Under the pieces are notes generated by a model. It searched no databases and was not told the DNA's origin. It saw only the letters and a list, made by a program, of their open reading frames with translations. The position numbers and the translations under genes are program-made. Of a stretch of DNA of 64,000 bases, positions 35,255 through 45,705 are shown piece after piece (within the stretch, counting starts at the first letter, position 1; every line of letters starts with the position of its first letter). The stretch covers positions 9,217,475 through 9,281,474 of the forward strand of contig NC_052121.1 of the NCBI RefSeq assembly GCF_012273895.1, read 5' to 3'. The DNA comes from Zerene cesonia (taxonomy: Eukaryota; Arthropoda; Insecta; Lepidoptera; Pieridae).

Positions 35255-35526
35255 GTTTTTTAGTCAATCGATAGCGAAGTTCCGATCTGCAATTATTAAG
35301 GCAATAGCCGGTAATTAATTTTCAATTTGTATTATATAATTTTAATTTAACTAATGTATCACATAAAGTTTTTGTTTCGTTAATTCTTTAATATTATTAT
35401 TGTTCTATCACACTTGACGTTAACGAGAATGTTGTAATTTCCTATAATTGAAGGTGCAGTAATCTATGAATGTGGCAGGCTTTTTTGTAAATGTGAACTG
35501 TGTCCTTTGTTGGAAATTCATAATTA

Positions 35527-35556
35527 ATAAATAAATAAATAAATAAATAAATAAAG
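35527..35556. repeat. (AAAT)n microsatellite
   Basis: About seven uninterrupted 4-bp units. Confidence 0.9.
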
Positions 35557-36004
35557 CATAATTCTAATAATATTCATATGGATTATTTTGGATCATAAAA
35601 TGCGGAATGTATGAAACATACATGTAGTAAATAAATGTGATTAATATACATATAACACTATAATAGGTACGTTAAATTATAATGCAGTGAACAAAGAAAA
35701 ATGGCATCAAAACGTTACTTTTGTATTGCCTATCTTTAACCTCGTTCCAGTTACGTGCAATGCAGTTGTAAATGTGTACTTTCTATATAACACTTGTATA
35801 AAGTAAAATTATAAAACCGAAGTTTGTTGGAATGAGCTCTAGAACTTCTGGTGATAAATTCAAATTTATATTCAGTCTGATAGACCATTTATAGAAGGTT
35901 ACATGCAAAAGCATGCATGCATGCATCAATAGGCGAAAAAAAAATTATGAGAACTGTTACAAAAAGAACATTTATGTATTGAAAGAAATTTGAGTAAGCC
36001 AGAA
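35557..36004. other. AT-rich DNA with (ATGC)n tract
   Basis: A short (ATGC)n run lies at about 35909-35925. Nothing else recognised. Confidence 0.5.
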
Positions 36005-36174
36005 AATCTATATAAACAAGAACGAATCGCGAAATATGTCGCTTCGAGTAAAACTCGAGATCAGGTCGAAAAAATCAGTTTTAAATGTCAATTTTTTACA
36101 TTATTGTTAAGGCACAAGGAAGGTTTTTAGGTTGCGAAAAACGTACCACGAGCAAAGCCGAGGCGGACCGCTAG
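36005..36174 (+). mobile_element. Chimeric CTAG-ended element (family O start, family B end)
   Basis: The left part 'cgcttcgagtaaaactcgag' resembles the family O copy at 41.81 kb. The right end 'gtaccacgagcaaagccg' and 'gaggcggaccgctag' is family B. Confidence 0.4.
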
Positions 36175-37358
36175 CATTTGATAAAATTAAAGCTTAAAGA
36201 ACTAACATTTCTTATTTCACAACCTATACGATAACTCGTAAGGTACCAATGAAAACGGACGTAATGGCTATGTTAATGGTTAAACTGATAAGATGTGAAT
36301 ATAATGTTTTAAATTATAGGGTCCGGTGGGAAGGTTTATCATAGGATGTCATTATGTTAATAAAGAAATTTCTACGCAAGCGAACGTGGGCTTACTGGTG
36401 ACATTCGAATGATTTACCATAATGTATATTTCGTTATTTGTAATGGGCTATGTTGAATTCCATTATAAATAGATAAACAATATAAAAGATACAAAAAATC
36501 TCAAATATTTTATTATGAAATTAGACTTTTAGAAGCACTTTTGTATCGTTATTTCAGAGTTTTAGGTACCGGTTCGGAAAACATTTACAGAGAAGAGCCG
36601 GCGTACAACTTTTGTTTTAGTTTGTACAAGTTGCTCTTTTAAAATCATATCAATTTTACATTTAAATCTACATATATATTTATGTAAAAGAACCGTCCTG
36701 CAGTTCTTAAGCGACAACATTCCATGGATATCTATCCTCCATGCATTTATTAAGTTTATAATGATCTCTTTGAAGTAATACTAATATTTATATTTCATGA
36801 ACGTTCCCACCAAGACATAGCTATACAAAACAATGTTTCATTGAGAATCTTCTCTGAGAGATGTAAGTAATGCATTACATATACTTCATAAATTTTGAGA
36901 AAATATTTCATTTTTAGTCCCTTACGTTAAAATCGAAATGTGAATTGTATATTTCAAGCAATAAGATTACTTATTTACCCAGCAAAGCTTTGAATAAGTG
37001 CTCCACAAGCCAGCAAATAAATAACAATAAATACAAAGAACGCCGATGCAATTAACATCGAAAGAGCGTGAAGTCATTACCGTGTGAAATATTAAAAGCT
37101 GAAAAGAATTACAATTATAATTGCTTCGAATGAATCGAATCTCTTTTCTGAGCTATCTATACTGAGTGTATTTATTGATCATTAATCTCCACGCCTACTG
37201 CTAACTATTTCCGTGTAGCGGACAAGTTTAACTAATTTATTGCTATTAGTAACATTAAGGTAAGGTTGTATATTTTCTTTAGTATAGATATATTATTTGT
37301 ATTGTGTGGGCTGTGAAAAAATGTCAAACTGATGATTTAATTATCTCTATATTTATGA
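36175..37358. other. 1.2 kb AT-rich DNA, nothing recognised
   Basis: No repeat or gene is recognised. Confidence 0.45.
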
Positions 37359-37536
37359 CGGTGCTCAAATGAGTGAAGGAAAACATGGTGAAGAAACGGA
37401 CATGTCCAAGAATCAAATTGATGTTCGACGAAATCTGCCAACTCGCACTTGACCAGCGTGGTGGATAATGGCCTGAACCCTCATGGACGGTCTGTGTCCC
37501 AGCTGTGGGAACAGATATGGGCTGATGATGATGATA
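37359..37536 (+). mobile_element. GAT-tailed SINE, 5' truncated
   Basis: 'gaaggaaaacatggtgaag', 'atgttcgacgaaatctgcc', 'gaccagcgtggtggataatg', 'gcctgaaccctcatgg' and a GATGATGATGAT tail match the 3' half of the SINEs at 43.36 and 61.41 kb. The tRNA-like head is missing. The two frames across it, on opposite strands, are not genes. Confidence 0.75.
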
Positions 37537-38224
37537 TTTATAACGATTTACCACCTTTTAAAACAATTTGCTTCGTGCAGACTAAGAATCACACATTCAT
37601 CAGCATAGCCACCAATGTCCTGTCCAATTTTAACCCAATCAAGAATTACTCAACTCGTCTGATTATAACAAGTTGAGTGCGTATTTCTTGCGTTGCTTTT
37701 TACAACCGTATCAAGTAAATTAATTGCGGAAACGTTATGCAAAACGAAAGTGATATTTTTCCTCGTCGTATCGCAAAAACCTTGGTCTATCAACTTCTGG
37801 TCGAGAACTTTTTCCATCCTGCTCACCATAATATGCTTGATTACATGTCTAGTCACTGGTCTGATAATCTGGCAATTAAGTATTGGTTGTAACTCAAACT
37901 TCTTTTTCAGTACTACTCACTAACTATAGATAAATGTAACCTTTTAGCATAATTCGTATATTTATAAACCTTCTCATTTGCTCTAGCCCTTAGATAGCTC
38001 TATTTTTGCTTTTTCACCTTTCGAGGACTATTTTAATTACAAGGTACCTTGAGAACAGACCTAAGAACTGTTTAATATATAGTTTATGTATAGTATAGTT
38101 TATATATATATATAATTAACCTATAAATTATATTATATATTAACCTTAATTCGTCAAAAATCTACCACATATCTAAAAAACCAAGTAATTTATTGAGCTA
38201 TGTTAATTTTTAGTTCTAGCTATG
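37537..38224. other. No feature recognised
   Basis: Opposed overlapping frames at 37650-37923 have no domain; the plus frame is hydrophobic by composition only. Confidence 0.4.
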
Positions 38225-38360
38225 CCAGTTTTATTAGCTTCGCCGATGTTTGCATGCAATAGACTCCTTCAGATTTGATTTTGACCCACTTAAAACAGAC
38301 AAATTTAATTCAAACTTTGTACACATATCTGTGTCATACAATTATATCATAAGTTGTCTT
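38225..38360 (+). repeat. Dispersed repeat family I copy
   Basis: 'gttttattagcttcgccgat', 'agactccttcagatttgat' and 'tttgacccacttaaaacag' match the family I copy at 18.62 kb. Confidence 0.55.
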
Positions 38361-39065
38361 GTTTTTTTAATTTTACGTAACTATATTAACAGCAAAATAA
38401 CAAATAACGGTTCGTCTGAAAGCACATACTACACAAATGTCAAACATTTTAATTGCAATGTTGGGTTCACTTTTGAAACGGTCAGTTTTTTGTTAATCTT
38501 TAATGGATAAAAATTCATCTGTTCCATTTAAGTTATATAAGGCCCTTTCAAACGATTCTACACGTGATGTACGTATGTATAGCGCTTTCTTTTAATGTTT
38601 TTACGTTTCTAATCACGTATGAAAATTTCCATACTGTGTATAGAGCCTTAGAGCTGTCAATTTATAAATTATCCATGGCAAACGGTAACGGTACGTAAGT
38701 GACGATAATATCGCCCTTAGCGATACCGACGTATCGCTTGGTAATACTGTAAAATGAAGGTTTCTTGACGTATAAACTCAGTTTTTCGCGGTGTTTTTAT
38801 AAGTTGTTGTATGACGGACTCCGTCAATATTATTAAATTATACTTTTTGATTAATATAAATAGAAATGTCGACGCTGTTTGATCTTTTGTCGTATCATTT
38901 ACTTCGCCAGAACGTGTTTAAAGAAACTGACCTCCACTGCTCATATTGTGTATTTCAAATGGTCAAAAGTTTTGTGCTAGTCATTACATATACATATACT
39001 TTCAGTATGGATAGCAGGTAAACGAATAAAATAATGACACTTACACCTATGCATTTTTTTTGTCA
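38361..39065. other. No feature recognised
   Basis: AT-rich DNA. A patch near 38680-38730 has repeated 'cgata' words but no clear role. Confidence 0.4.
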
Positions 39066-39445
39066 TTATCAGCAATGGGGCTGTTGACTCGCCTGATGGT
39101 AAGCGCTACTACATCTTTACAAATGGATTGGCGACTTCAAATGGAAAGGGATAAAGAAAAGATTGACGAGAGGAGTAAAGGCAATGATAGGGAAGGGTAA
39201 ATGAATACGGGAGTCCAGATCGGCGTAAAACAGTAGTATGCGAGTGTTACTGTATTTCTTTCGGTGGGAGAGCCAGAGATCTAAATCCTTTTCCTCACCC
39301 TTCCCAGTCCATTCCTTAAAACCCGTCGTCAATCCTTTCCTTATCCTTTATCCCTTAAAGCGGACAACGCATTTGCAGCGATCTACCTCTGCAAATGTTC
39401 TTGGGCGGTGGTGATCGCTCATCAAACGAATAACCAGCTCAGTTG
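39066..39445. repeat. Head-to-head inverted pair of family L repeats
   Basis: 39066-39240 reads family L forward ('cctgatggtaagcgctac', 'ttgacgagaggagtaaagg'). From 39241 to 39445 the same family reads backward ('cctcacccttcccagtcc', 'gttcttgggcggtggtgatc', ending in 'ccagctcagttg'). The two halves can fold on each other. The 71-codon frame inside is a reading of the repeat. Confidence 0.65.
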
Positions 39446-40799
39446 AATAAAACAGAAAAAACAGACAGACTTCGCATTGAAAATACTAGTAGGGAAAATA
39501 TGGATAACATACTGTAACATAATATATATACAATAAACAAAATTAAGACGAAAAGCTGGCAATACCTACCAGGTCGTTGACATGCATTGCTCATTCGTCA
39601 CACAAGCACCTTTAGTGACATACATAACAAACCAGAAATTCGAAAACAATTAGTAAACAATTTTCATCGAAAGTAAAACAAAACAATTAACAATGCAAAT
39701 AAAACTCTCGCTGTAAACGGGAAAGACGAACTGTTCACCCGAAAATAGCCCGTATTGTGGTACGCGTGGGTCTATTTTGGTATCAATTTAAATGATATTG
39801 ACTATCAGCGTAGTCGCCCACGCGTGTTCTCAATGGTTCTGTCGCAATGGCGATGCGTGAAATTGGATCGAAATGTTTTGATACTTGCAAAATTGCCTCG
39901 TTGGCGGATGGTATACGTAGGTATGTATTTGTAATGTGAGTGGGAAATACGAGAACACATCCCATATGTTGTATGTAAAATGGCAATATTTACGCTTCAG
40001 TATTTAAACACACATAAACATACGTTATGAATAACTTTCGTTTTAGACATTAAAATATAAGCGACTTGTGAAACGCCCATCTATGTGCAATTAATAAGTG
40101 TCTTTGAAATCTTTACTACTTTCCGCGTGTTGTAAGTACAGAATACTAAGATGACGATTATGTACATATTTCAACAGTTTTTCAGGTGACACCTAACTTC
40201 ATCTAGCCTGAGGACTAGTGACTTAAGAAGTTAGGTTTGTTTTTAGCCTTATTAATAGTTAACTTTTTTAACAAGTTACTTGATCTAACTGATCCAAGGA
40301 GACTCTTAGAATGCTTCAATGCCATTCATAAATCGAAGGGCACTCCTACACTTAATTAAGAGATCCAATAGTACCCGTAACAGCACCAAGTGACATTTTC
40401 ACAATGTCCTTCCGCGTTGCATCAGACAGCGTGTCTTCGCTCATTAAACGATCAAACAGATTAAATCGTGTTACAATGCCGCGCCAGTTAGTCTAGTCGG
40501 TAATCAGCTGTATGCAAGCGTCTATGATATATAAACTTGATGTAATACTCGTACAGTTATGTGCGTAGGAGTGATGTTTATATACTGACAACTTTCTAGT
40601 GGCGATTTGTTAAGATCTCCGATAGGGGAATTAGGAACGCATTGTATTAACGTTTTGTAATTTTAATGTTGACTGTAATGGGCTTGATCTTACGAGTTTT
40701 TAATTCAAACATTCAAAGGGTGACACGTTTGACAGGGAGGTAGGTAGAAAGTTGTTTTGTGTAGTATCATGTTTGTTTTTAAACTAGTGGTATATATTG
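39446..40799. other. 1.35 kb mostly single-copy DNA
   Basis: No repeat copies recognised. A 9-bp inverted repeat ('acgcgtggg' at 39762 and 'cccacgcgt' at 39817) brackets about 46 bp of AT-rich DNA. Confidence 0.4.
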
Positions 40800-40806
40800 A
40801 GATGTT

Positions 40807-40960
40807 TTCTATATAAGATAAGTGAGGTTTTCAAGGCGAGAGTGAATAGGTTTCTCTCAAGCAGACATGTCACCACCTAGATCACTTCTACTTTCCATCA
40901 GGTAGACCTGTGGTCAAATGTCTGCTTGATTTAATATAAAAAAAAAAAAAAAAAAAAAAA
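40807..40960 (+). mobile_element. 5'-truncated LINE 3' end with poly(A) and target duplication
   Basis: Codons for 'VFKARVNRFL' appear at the start ('gttttcaaggcgagagtgaa'), then a stop, a short 3' UTR with 'gtggtcaaatgtctgctt', 'gatttaatat' and a run of about 24 A. 'agatgtt' flanks it (40800-40806 and 40961-40967). The 3' UTR matches the LINE nested at 45.7-46.3 kb, so both belong to one family. It is a dead insertion. Confidence 0.75.
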
Positions 40961-40967
40961 AGATGTT

Positions 40968-41589
40968 GAGAATTTAACAATGGATTTTGAATGTTTTATA
41001 TCGTTTAAGTATCGAACATTTTTCTGTTTGATAATAAAATTTTGTTTTATATATTGATAATTTATTGTATTTTATTAATCACTGTTAAAAATCTATTTTA
41101 AAGAATAAATAAATAACATGCTATATAGACTTCACAATTAAGAACGCTAATGTTTTAAAAGTAAGTGAAACATCGGAGGAAAAAAAACGTAATAACATAT
41201 CGCAATTATCCAGTAATCGTTTACAAGCGTACAACTGACCATGTTGTATTGTATTGTTGTTTGTTATGTAAAGTAAACTTCATCTTTCTCCACGTATGAG
41301 GTACATACAATACTAGCATGTAACACATATATTACATCGATATGCGCAGAGTTACAATATAAATGAAAAACGATACAAAAGACAATAGCTTGCGGTAGCA
41401 AAATGGAAAATCGGCCCGTCAATGGTGAACCACTAAATTGGTTTTTGGATGAAGCTCTCAACTCATCGCTTTAAATCTCTTTCTCTGGATAGTCCACAGT
41501 TCACACAATGCCATATGAAAAGTTAATACAATTTGGGATTTGATGAGCTTATTTAAGATACCTCTGAATTTTTTACACAATCATTATAT
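40968..41589. other. No feature recognised
   Basis: AT-rich DNA; the 65-codon minus frame at 41264-41461 has no domain. Confidence 0.4.
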
Positions 41590-41760
41590 AATGCGAAAGT
41601 AAACTTGAATGTCTGCTTTACGCCTAAACCGAATAGCGGATTTGGATGAAAAACAGCCACCAAGATAGCTTGAGACCTCAAAAAGGATATATATTAAGTT
41701 CCATTCCAACTATGCGGGTTTTCTTTTAAATACTCGGGCGACGCAACGGGCGTTTTATAA
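41590..41760 (+). repeat. Helitron-like family E element, decayed
   Basis: 'ctttacgcctaaaccgaata', 'gcggatttggatgaaaaac' and 'agatagcttgagacctc' recur at 48.6 kb ('tacgcctaaaccactgaacc') and faintly at 57.9 kb. Confidence 0.5.
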
Positions 41761-41812
41761 ATCATTACAAAGAAAATTTTAAGAGCAAAAATCTCTATTC
41801 TTTATTTTTATC

Positions 41813-41996
41813 TATATGTTGCTGTTCGTTAGTCTCGCTAAAACTCGAGACCGGATGAACGGATTTATCTTATCTTGGACTTGGTCTTGAAATGTTCGTA
41901 GAGGTCTAGGGAAGATTTTAAAGATGATAACGATACAGAAAATATATCAAAACAATATTCTATGAAGTCGTGAAGTTCGCCGGGACAGCTAGTCTA
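41813..41996 (+). mobile_element. CTAG-ended element, family O
   Basis: 'gttgctgttcgttagtctcg', 'taaaactcgagaccggatg', 'gacttggtcttgaaatgttc' and 'ttcgccgggacagctag' followed by T. This is a recognisable lepidopteran repeat layout with a CTAG end. Confidence 0.6.
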
Positions 41997-42197
41997 ATAT
42001 ACATATGCAGCAACAAACATTGTATACACATTAGGTATCCAGGATTGTAAAAAAAAGTATTACAAATAGCTTCATTTATAACACTTTTTACATTCCTGTG
42101 TAAAACTACCTGTTTGCAATAAAAGAAAACCTAGACTTATTATTTTCACATACCTACATAACAATAAGAGATTACAAACCTACGACATTACGTTATA

Positions 42198-42389
42198 TCC
42201 TACTAATATTATAAATGCGAAAGTTTGTAAGGATGTGTGTGTGTTTGTTACTCTTTCACGCAAAATCTACTGAACCGATTGCAATGAAGTTTAGTACCTG
42301 GACAACTGGAACAACATACAGGCAACTTTTTATCTCAATATTCCTACGGGGTACGGACTTTCGCGGGTGAAACCGCGGGGCACAACTAG
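42198..42389 (+). mobile_element. Non-autonomous Helitron, family A, intact ends
   Basis: A|'tcctactaatattataaatg' to 'gggcacaactag'|T, with the perfect CGCGG/CCGCG hairpin. About 15 bp are missing at the 'gtagatagctg' block, leaving 'gtacctggacaactgg'. Confidence 0.9.
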
Positions 42390-42507
42390 TTCTTCATAAA
42401 GAACTTGTTTTAAAGATATTGCAAACGCAATGTGTTGAAACATATTGTAACAATGTGTGTATTCCAGGTAATCTATGTTATCAAAATAAGTGACGTTTTA
42501 TCTAGAC

Positions 42508-42666
42508 ACTGCGGTCCGCCCCGGCCCCTGGTACATACATAGCTTCCTCAATAAATGGGCTATCTAACACTGAAAGAATTTTTCGAATTGGACTAGTAGT
42601 TCCTGAGATTAGTGCGTTAAAACAAACAAACAAACAAACTCTTGAGCTTTATAATATTAGTATAGA
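42508..42666 (-). mobile_element. Non-autonomous Helitron-type element, family B
   Basis: In plus view: 'actgcggtccgccccggcc' (the AG of CTAG is lost), 'cctcaataaatgggctatc', 'actgaaagaatttttcg', 'gttcctgagattagtgcg', a short (CAAA)n run and the 5' edge 'ataatattagtatagat'. Confidence 0.75.
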
Positions 42667-43073
42667 TAAGTGGCTAGAAAAACCTAAGTATTCAGACTGA
42701 CATTTTGTGTCCTCCTTTAAAATTTGTATGGCATTCTGTTAATATTCGCTGGTTTACCTGAAACAAAAACATATTTTATTTATTACTACAGCTAAATATA
42801 AACTTAAAATAATTCAGTATTAAAAACATTTTAATTAATTCAATTCGACTTGTGAACCTTCGTACAATATTATTATATACATTAAAGAAACTTCCACCAC
42901 AAAAAATTTTTTGAAAGAATTAACAAACTTGCTATATTATATTACATTAAATTTCAGTTATATTATAAATCTTTATAGTCTGCTTTTGTTCAAAAACCTG
43001 CATATCTAATAATTCGTAATTTACGTTATATAATGCGGTTTTGTCAAATAAACTTTTCATTACCATGTAACAT
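42667..43073. other. No feature recognised
   Basis: AT-rich spacer. Confidence 0.4.
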
Positions 43074-43262
43074 ACTAGCTTACCGCTCGCGGCTTCGCAC
43101 GCGCTAAATTCAGAGTGGTTTAATAGATGTTATTATACATAAACCTTCATCTTGAATCATTATATCTATTAAATACTCCCATTTAAATCCGTTGTGTAGT
43201 TCTAAAGATCTAAGCATACATATATACACACGCGGGAAGTGAATTTGGTACTATGTAGTGAT
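43074..43262 (-). mobile_element. CTAG-ended element, family H
   Basis: In plus view it opens 'ctagcttaccgctcgcggc' and contains 'tttaatagatgttattatac', 'catttaaatccgttgtgtag' and closes at 'ggtactatgtagtgat'. It matches the copy at 57.42 kb closely. Confidence 0.65.
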
Positions 43263-43362
43263 ACTTATTACGTGCACTGCAGTGCGAACTGCACAAGTTT
43301 TCCGAAAGTAACAACTTATATTGAGAAGGTAAATTTCAACCAATCTTATATGTCTTGTAAGT

Positions 43363-43661
43363 AGCTTTGTTGGCTCAGTGGGAAGAACCTCGGACTTCAA
43401 AATCGATAAGTCGCGGTTCGAGAGCGGGCGAGCGTGCAGGAAATAAATTGATTTTTCACCACTGCACATGTGGATTACATCACCACTGCTTAAAACGGTG
43501 AAGAAAAACATCGTGAGGAACTGGCATATCCAAGAATCAAAAAGTTCGACGACATGTGATATCTGCCAACCCGTACTTGGACAACGTGGTGGATTATGAT
43601 CTGAACCCTCATAGGAGGCCTGTGTCCCAGTAGTGGGAACATGAGCTGATGATGATGATAT
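43363..43661 (+). mobile_element. tRNA-derived SINE with GAT tail, full length
   Basis: The head has 'tggctcagtgggaag' as an A-box-like segment and 'ggttcgagagc' at 43415-43425 as a B box, the two internal promoter elements of RNA polymerase III. The body carries 'cacatgtggattacatcacc', 'aaacatcgtgaggaactgg' and 'ggtggattatgatctgaacc', and the tail is a (GAT)n run at about 43648-43660. It resembles lepidopteran SINEs of the Metulj type (name from memory). The minus-strand frames across it are not genes. Confidence 0.85.
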
Positions 43662-44155
43662 ATCTCTTTGCCTACATAAAAATATTCCACACAGAGCTTT
43701 CCGCTGATGGCTTCGCTAACGTAAAATGCTCATTTTTCGCAATAAAATCCCCTCTCTCTCACTCTATCCGTGTGGGACATTTAATTAAAATTAATTCTAT
43801 AATAGTTAAGGCGTGTAAACGTTACAGACACAGTTACTTCCCCACTATTATTATTAGTATGGATGGATAGTATGACACTCCAGACTCATTATTCAACCCG
43901 ATGAAAAACCCGAGCGAGACCGCGGCAGCGCGCCAGTAATAAACCAGTCAGTTAAAGTTTTAATCGAATAATTAAAGGGCATAATTCTCTAACAGTAATT
44001 AAGATTGGCAGTTAATTTTATAGCCGTTTTCTCCTGACCTTGCGTGGCCCATTGACATAGTGGCGGCTCACCGCAAATCGATGTACTTATTAAGGAGATA
44101 GGACTTGTATCTTACAGCCTGATGGTTGAATTATAAAATTACGAAAAACCATATA
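43662..44155. other. No feature recognised
   Basis: A 73-codon frame at 43649-43870 begins in the SINE tail and has no domain. Confidence 0.4.
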
Positions 44156-44316
44156 TCTTCACTAATATTATGAAGAGGAAACTTTCGTAAGTTATACGTT
44201 TAATGCAAAAACGAAGGGACCGATTTCAAAGGTTCTTTCACTATTAGAATGCTGCAACTCCACTGCGTGACATAGACTTTATATGTACCACGGGCGAAAC
44301 CAGGGCGAACAGCTAG
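44156..44316 (+). mobile_element. Non-autonomous Helitron-type element, family C, intact ends
   Basis: A|'tcttcactaatattatgaag' to 'gcgaacagctag'|T. Body blocks: 'gaagggaccgatttcaaagg', 'ccactgcgtgacatagac' and 'gtaccacgggcgaaacc'. Confidence 0.8.
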
Positions 44317-44529
44317 TCCGTTATAAAGGAATGTATTTTACGTGGTAGTATCTATAAGAGATCGTAAAAATTTGTTTTGTATACAAATGAGCAAAACTAC
44401 ACGTTTTAAGATGTATAAAGGAGTCCGGTATGACATGATTTAATATATAAGAAAGTAAAAAATTTTAATGTATCCTTAACTATGTGAATTTTAAATCTGT
44501 ATATGCGAAAAACGAACAAATCTGCTTGC

Positions 44530-44531
<2 letters not shown>

Positions 44532-44566
<35 letters not shown>

Positions 44567-44935
44567 AAAAACATTTATTTGGCGACATGAAACACAAAAA
44601 CACATATGAAATAAAAAATAATAAAATAAACAACTAAAACAAAAGTAAATAATAATAGAAAAGAGAAAAAAAAAAAGTACAACAATAGCGTGTCCCACAG
44701 TACCGCCAAAAAGGATCTAGTTCAGCTTGTGCCAGGCGTTGGCCTGGCGCTGGTTTTCAACTAGATCCGATAGAAGACGTCTCTCGTGCGAGCAATACAT
44801 ACTCTCAACGAGGTCCACGGGAAAGTGGATGTTTTTACATGCCCGTTGGGTGAATAAGCAATAATTTTTATAAATATTATTACCTATTAAGTTAGTTGTA
44901 TTAATTAATTTTATGTTATTGAATAGCGTGTTTGT
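44532..44935 (-). pseudogene. Probable LINE 3' part: C-terminal frame, 3' UTR and (TTTC)n tail
   Basis: On the minus strand a 72-codon open frame (44935-44717) ends '...VDLVESMYCSHERRLLSD' and 'LVENQRQANAWHKLN' before TAG. The C-terminal half looks like real protein. About 140 nt of AT-rich 3' UTR follow, then 'gccaaataaatg' (AATAAA, complement of 44574-44579) and a (TTTC)n run (complement of 44532-44567). The signal-plus-tail arrangement recurs at 26.85 kb and 63.9 kb, which argues for a retrotransposon with a microsatellite tail over a host gene. I do not recognise the protein family. The minus frames of 75 and 72 codons over the tail are microsatellite readings. Confidence 0.45.
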
Positions 44936-44968
44936 TTACATTTTTTAATTAGTTTTTGTGTATAATTT

Positions 44969-45140
44969 AGAATTTAAAAACTTTTTAACGGATTTTAAAC
45001 GCGATTCATTCATTATATTATTAGCCCGACGTTTCGAACACTTGCGAGCGTAAAATGAATAAATCGCGTTTAGAATCCGTTAAAAAGTTTTTAATTTCTA
45101 AATGTATAATACTCGCGTAAAATCAAACACAAGAAAATAT
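44969..45140 (+). mobile_element. Foldback retroposon family K, copy 3, with 12-bp target duplication
   Basis: Arms at 44969-45014 and 45054-45099 are complementary over 46 bp with three mismatches ('tttttaacggattttaaac' against its complement). The loop has 'cccgacgtttcgaacactt'. The tail 'tgtataatactcgcgtaaaa' extends to 45140. 'tgtgtataattt' flanks the copy at 44957-44968 and 45141-45152. It has lost the 'gtggtcacggggagac' part of the core. Confidence 0.85.
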
Positions 45141-45152
45141 TGTGTATAATTT

Positions 45153-45633
45153 GTGTAAATCAATATCGCATTGGGTTCCTCCTGTAAAGATATTTGATGT
45201 GTGAATATAAAATAAAATAATTTCTATACGTTAATATGATAACTTTTTGCATAAAAGTTATATATTAATTTTGAAACCAGTTCATGAGACCATTCATTAC
45301 TTCATTTTAACTAGTTCATACGAGTTTTTTGTACACTTCGCATTACAAAGCGAGTAATGTAATACGTATATCGTTAAATATGTATCGTACAATGAATAAC
45401 AAACACATTAAGCACAATACAACCTTGACCTACGATGCGTTTTATAACATAATCTTTATCTTTGTTCAAACTGCAGATGCTATATTACCGAGTGCGTGCT
45501 ATCATATATCTTATTTACTGTATGTATTCGTTTTAGTGCAATTTACTTAATAATATAGTAAATTGAAATGATAACTAATGCAAAGAGCATAGATTTTAGA
45601 GCGTATTAAAAGAATATTTGATATTTATGTGAT
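45153..45633. other. No feature recognised
   Basis: AT-rich; the 73-codon frame at 45329-45550 has no domain. Confidence 0.4.
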
Positions 45634-45705
45634 ACTGCGCCCCGCGGTTTCGTCCGCGTAAGTCTGTGTCCTGAAGGAATATCGGAATAAAAAGTTGACT
45701 ATGTG

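Noticed and set aside
39762..39825. 9-bp inverted repeat around 46 bp
   Set aside because: The interior does not pair well and there is no flanking duplication; it may be chance.
44406..44698. Two minus-strand frames rich in F, L and S
   Set aside because: They are translations of the (TTTC)n tail and T-rich 3' UTR in two phases.
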